Shown in pieces: positions 63,757 through 64,000 of a DNA stretch of 64,000 nt. Every line of letters begins with the position of its first letter. Within the stretch, counting starts at the first letter, position 1. The notes beneath the pieces are model-generated. The model was given only the letters and a program-made list of their open reading frames with translations. It was not told the DNA's origin and made no database searches. This DNA comes from G020350405 sp964513655 (GTDB lineage Bacteria > Planctomycetota > Phycisphaerae > Sedimentisphaerales > Anaerobacaceae). A program made the translations under genes and the position numbers. Location: positions 1 through 64,000 of the forward strand of contig CAZENQ010000001.1 of the NCBI GenBank assembly GCA_964513655.1. The letters run 5' to 3'.

Positions 63757-64000
63757 TTATCTCTCTTTTCCAGTACTTTTCTCAGCAGATTTGTAATTTT
63801 GTATCAAGCTCTGCAACTTTTGTAAATAACGTCTAATATTTTTTTCGTAGCCGATTTCTTTTGGTTTGTAATATCTGCTCTTCATCCCGGCCGAAAGGTA
63901 CTCCTGCGGCACGAAGCCATTCTTAAAATTGTGCGGATACTTATAATCCGCTCCGTAACCCAACTTCTTAGCAGCGGGGTAATGGCTGTCCTTTAGATGT
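63757..64000 (-). CDS. rarA: RarA/MgsA-type replication-associated AAA ATPase, C-terminal part
   Basis: The gene runs off the window; only the last ~80 residues are present. HLKDSHYPAAKKLGYG, YKYPHNF, FVPQEYL and SRYYKPKEIGYEK are the conserved C-terminal segments of RarA/MgsA, which acts at stalled replication forks. The ATPase domain lies beyond position 64000. It is the upstream neighbour of fthC in the same orientation. Confidence 0.88.
   Translation of the reverse strand, partial: HLKDSHYPAAKKLGYGADYKYPHNFKNGFVPQEYLSAGMKSRYYKPKEIGYEKNIRRYLQKLQSLIQNYKSAEKSTGKER

Noticed and set aside
1..64000. Mobile elements, prophage, CRISPR arrays and replication origin
   Set aside because: I looked for transposase, integrase and phage genes, terminal inverted repeats, spaced repeats and DnaA-box clusters; none was found apart from the scpB-end duplication.

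Overview
The window is bacterial chromosome, gene-dense and free of insertion sequences, phage genes and CRISPR arrays. The gene content points to Planctomycetota, most likely a Phycisphaerae/Sedimentisphaerales-type lineage. The evidence is several Tat-exported Gfo/Idh/MocA oxidoreductases, two sialate O-acetylesterase-type SGNH proteins, a DUF1080 protein, a membrane protein ending in an H-Xn-DG (DUF1559-like) motif, a XylR-type regulator and many secreted carbohydrate-active proteins. The taxonomic call is inference; no rRNA is present. murA, an L,D-transpeptidase and dapB show a peptidoglycan-making cell.

Layout. 1-7.7 kb: cspA with a structured leader, a Tat oxidoreductase, a secreted esterase, its probable XylR-like regulator, and an SdrD-like secreted protein behind a consensus promoter. 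7.8-14.4 kb: sugar metabolism (lipoprotein, galE, DUF1080, ROK kinase; then PPi-type phosphofructokinase and a SIS-domain protein). 14.4-15.6 kb: larE directly behind tRNA-Thr, then tRNA-Tyr. 15.6-25.7 kb: envelope genes (repeat protein, PAS coiled-coil protein, GspB-like protein, acyl-CoA ligase, BrkB, AsmA-like protein, lipoprotein, murA, CPBP protease). 25.7-34.8 kb: second esterase, dapB, and a four-gene Tat operon of one TIM-barrel sugar isomerase and three tandem Gfo/Idh/MocA paralogues. 35-43.3 kb: a tightly overlapping housekeeping chain (rpmE, prfA, an AdkA-like/NDT-like fusion, deoC, pabB, a membrane protein, pabC, nif3, scpB). 43.2-44.5 kb: a small islet holding a phosphoesterase gene between two copies of the scpB 3' end. 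44.5-51.9 kb: a polysaccharide-degradation cluster on the minus strand. 52.3-57.5 kb: korDABC followed by an ExbD-like gene and a large secreted protein. 57.8-59.1 kb: clpX. 59.7-64 kb (minus): rarA (partial), fthC, L,D-transpeptidase, a TonB-anchored VWA protein, ExbB, ExbD.

How the genes may work together. DUF1080, Gfo/Idh/MocA and TIM-barrel isomerase proteins are the parts of the oxidative (3-keto) glycoside cleavage route, and nearly all carry export signals, so periplasmic oxidation of sugars is a reasonable theme. The best candidate for an undescribed system is the ExbB-ExbD-VWA set at 59.7-62.1 kb: the VWA protein has a TonB-like N-terminal anchor with the SxxxH motif but no TonB C-terminal domain, so proton-motive force may drive a von Willebrand A domain in the periplasm. 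Other notable items are the scpB-end duplication, a larE start codon two bases from a tRNA, and an archaeal-adenylate-kinase-like domain with an altered P-loop fused to a deoxyribosyltransferase-like domain beside deoC.
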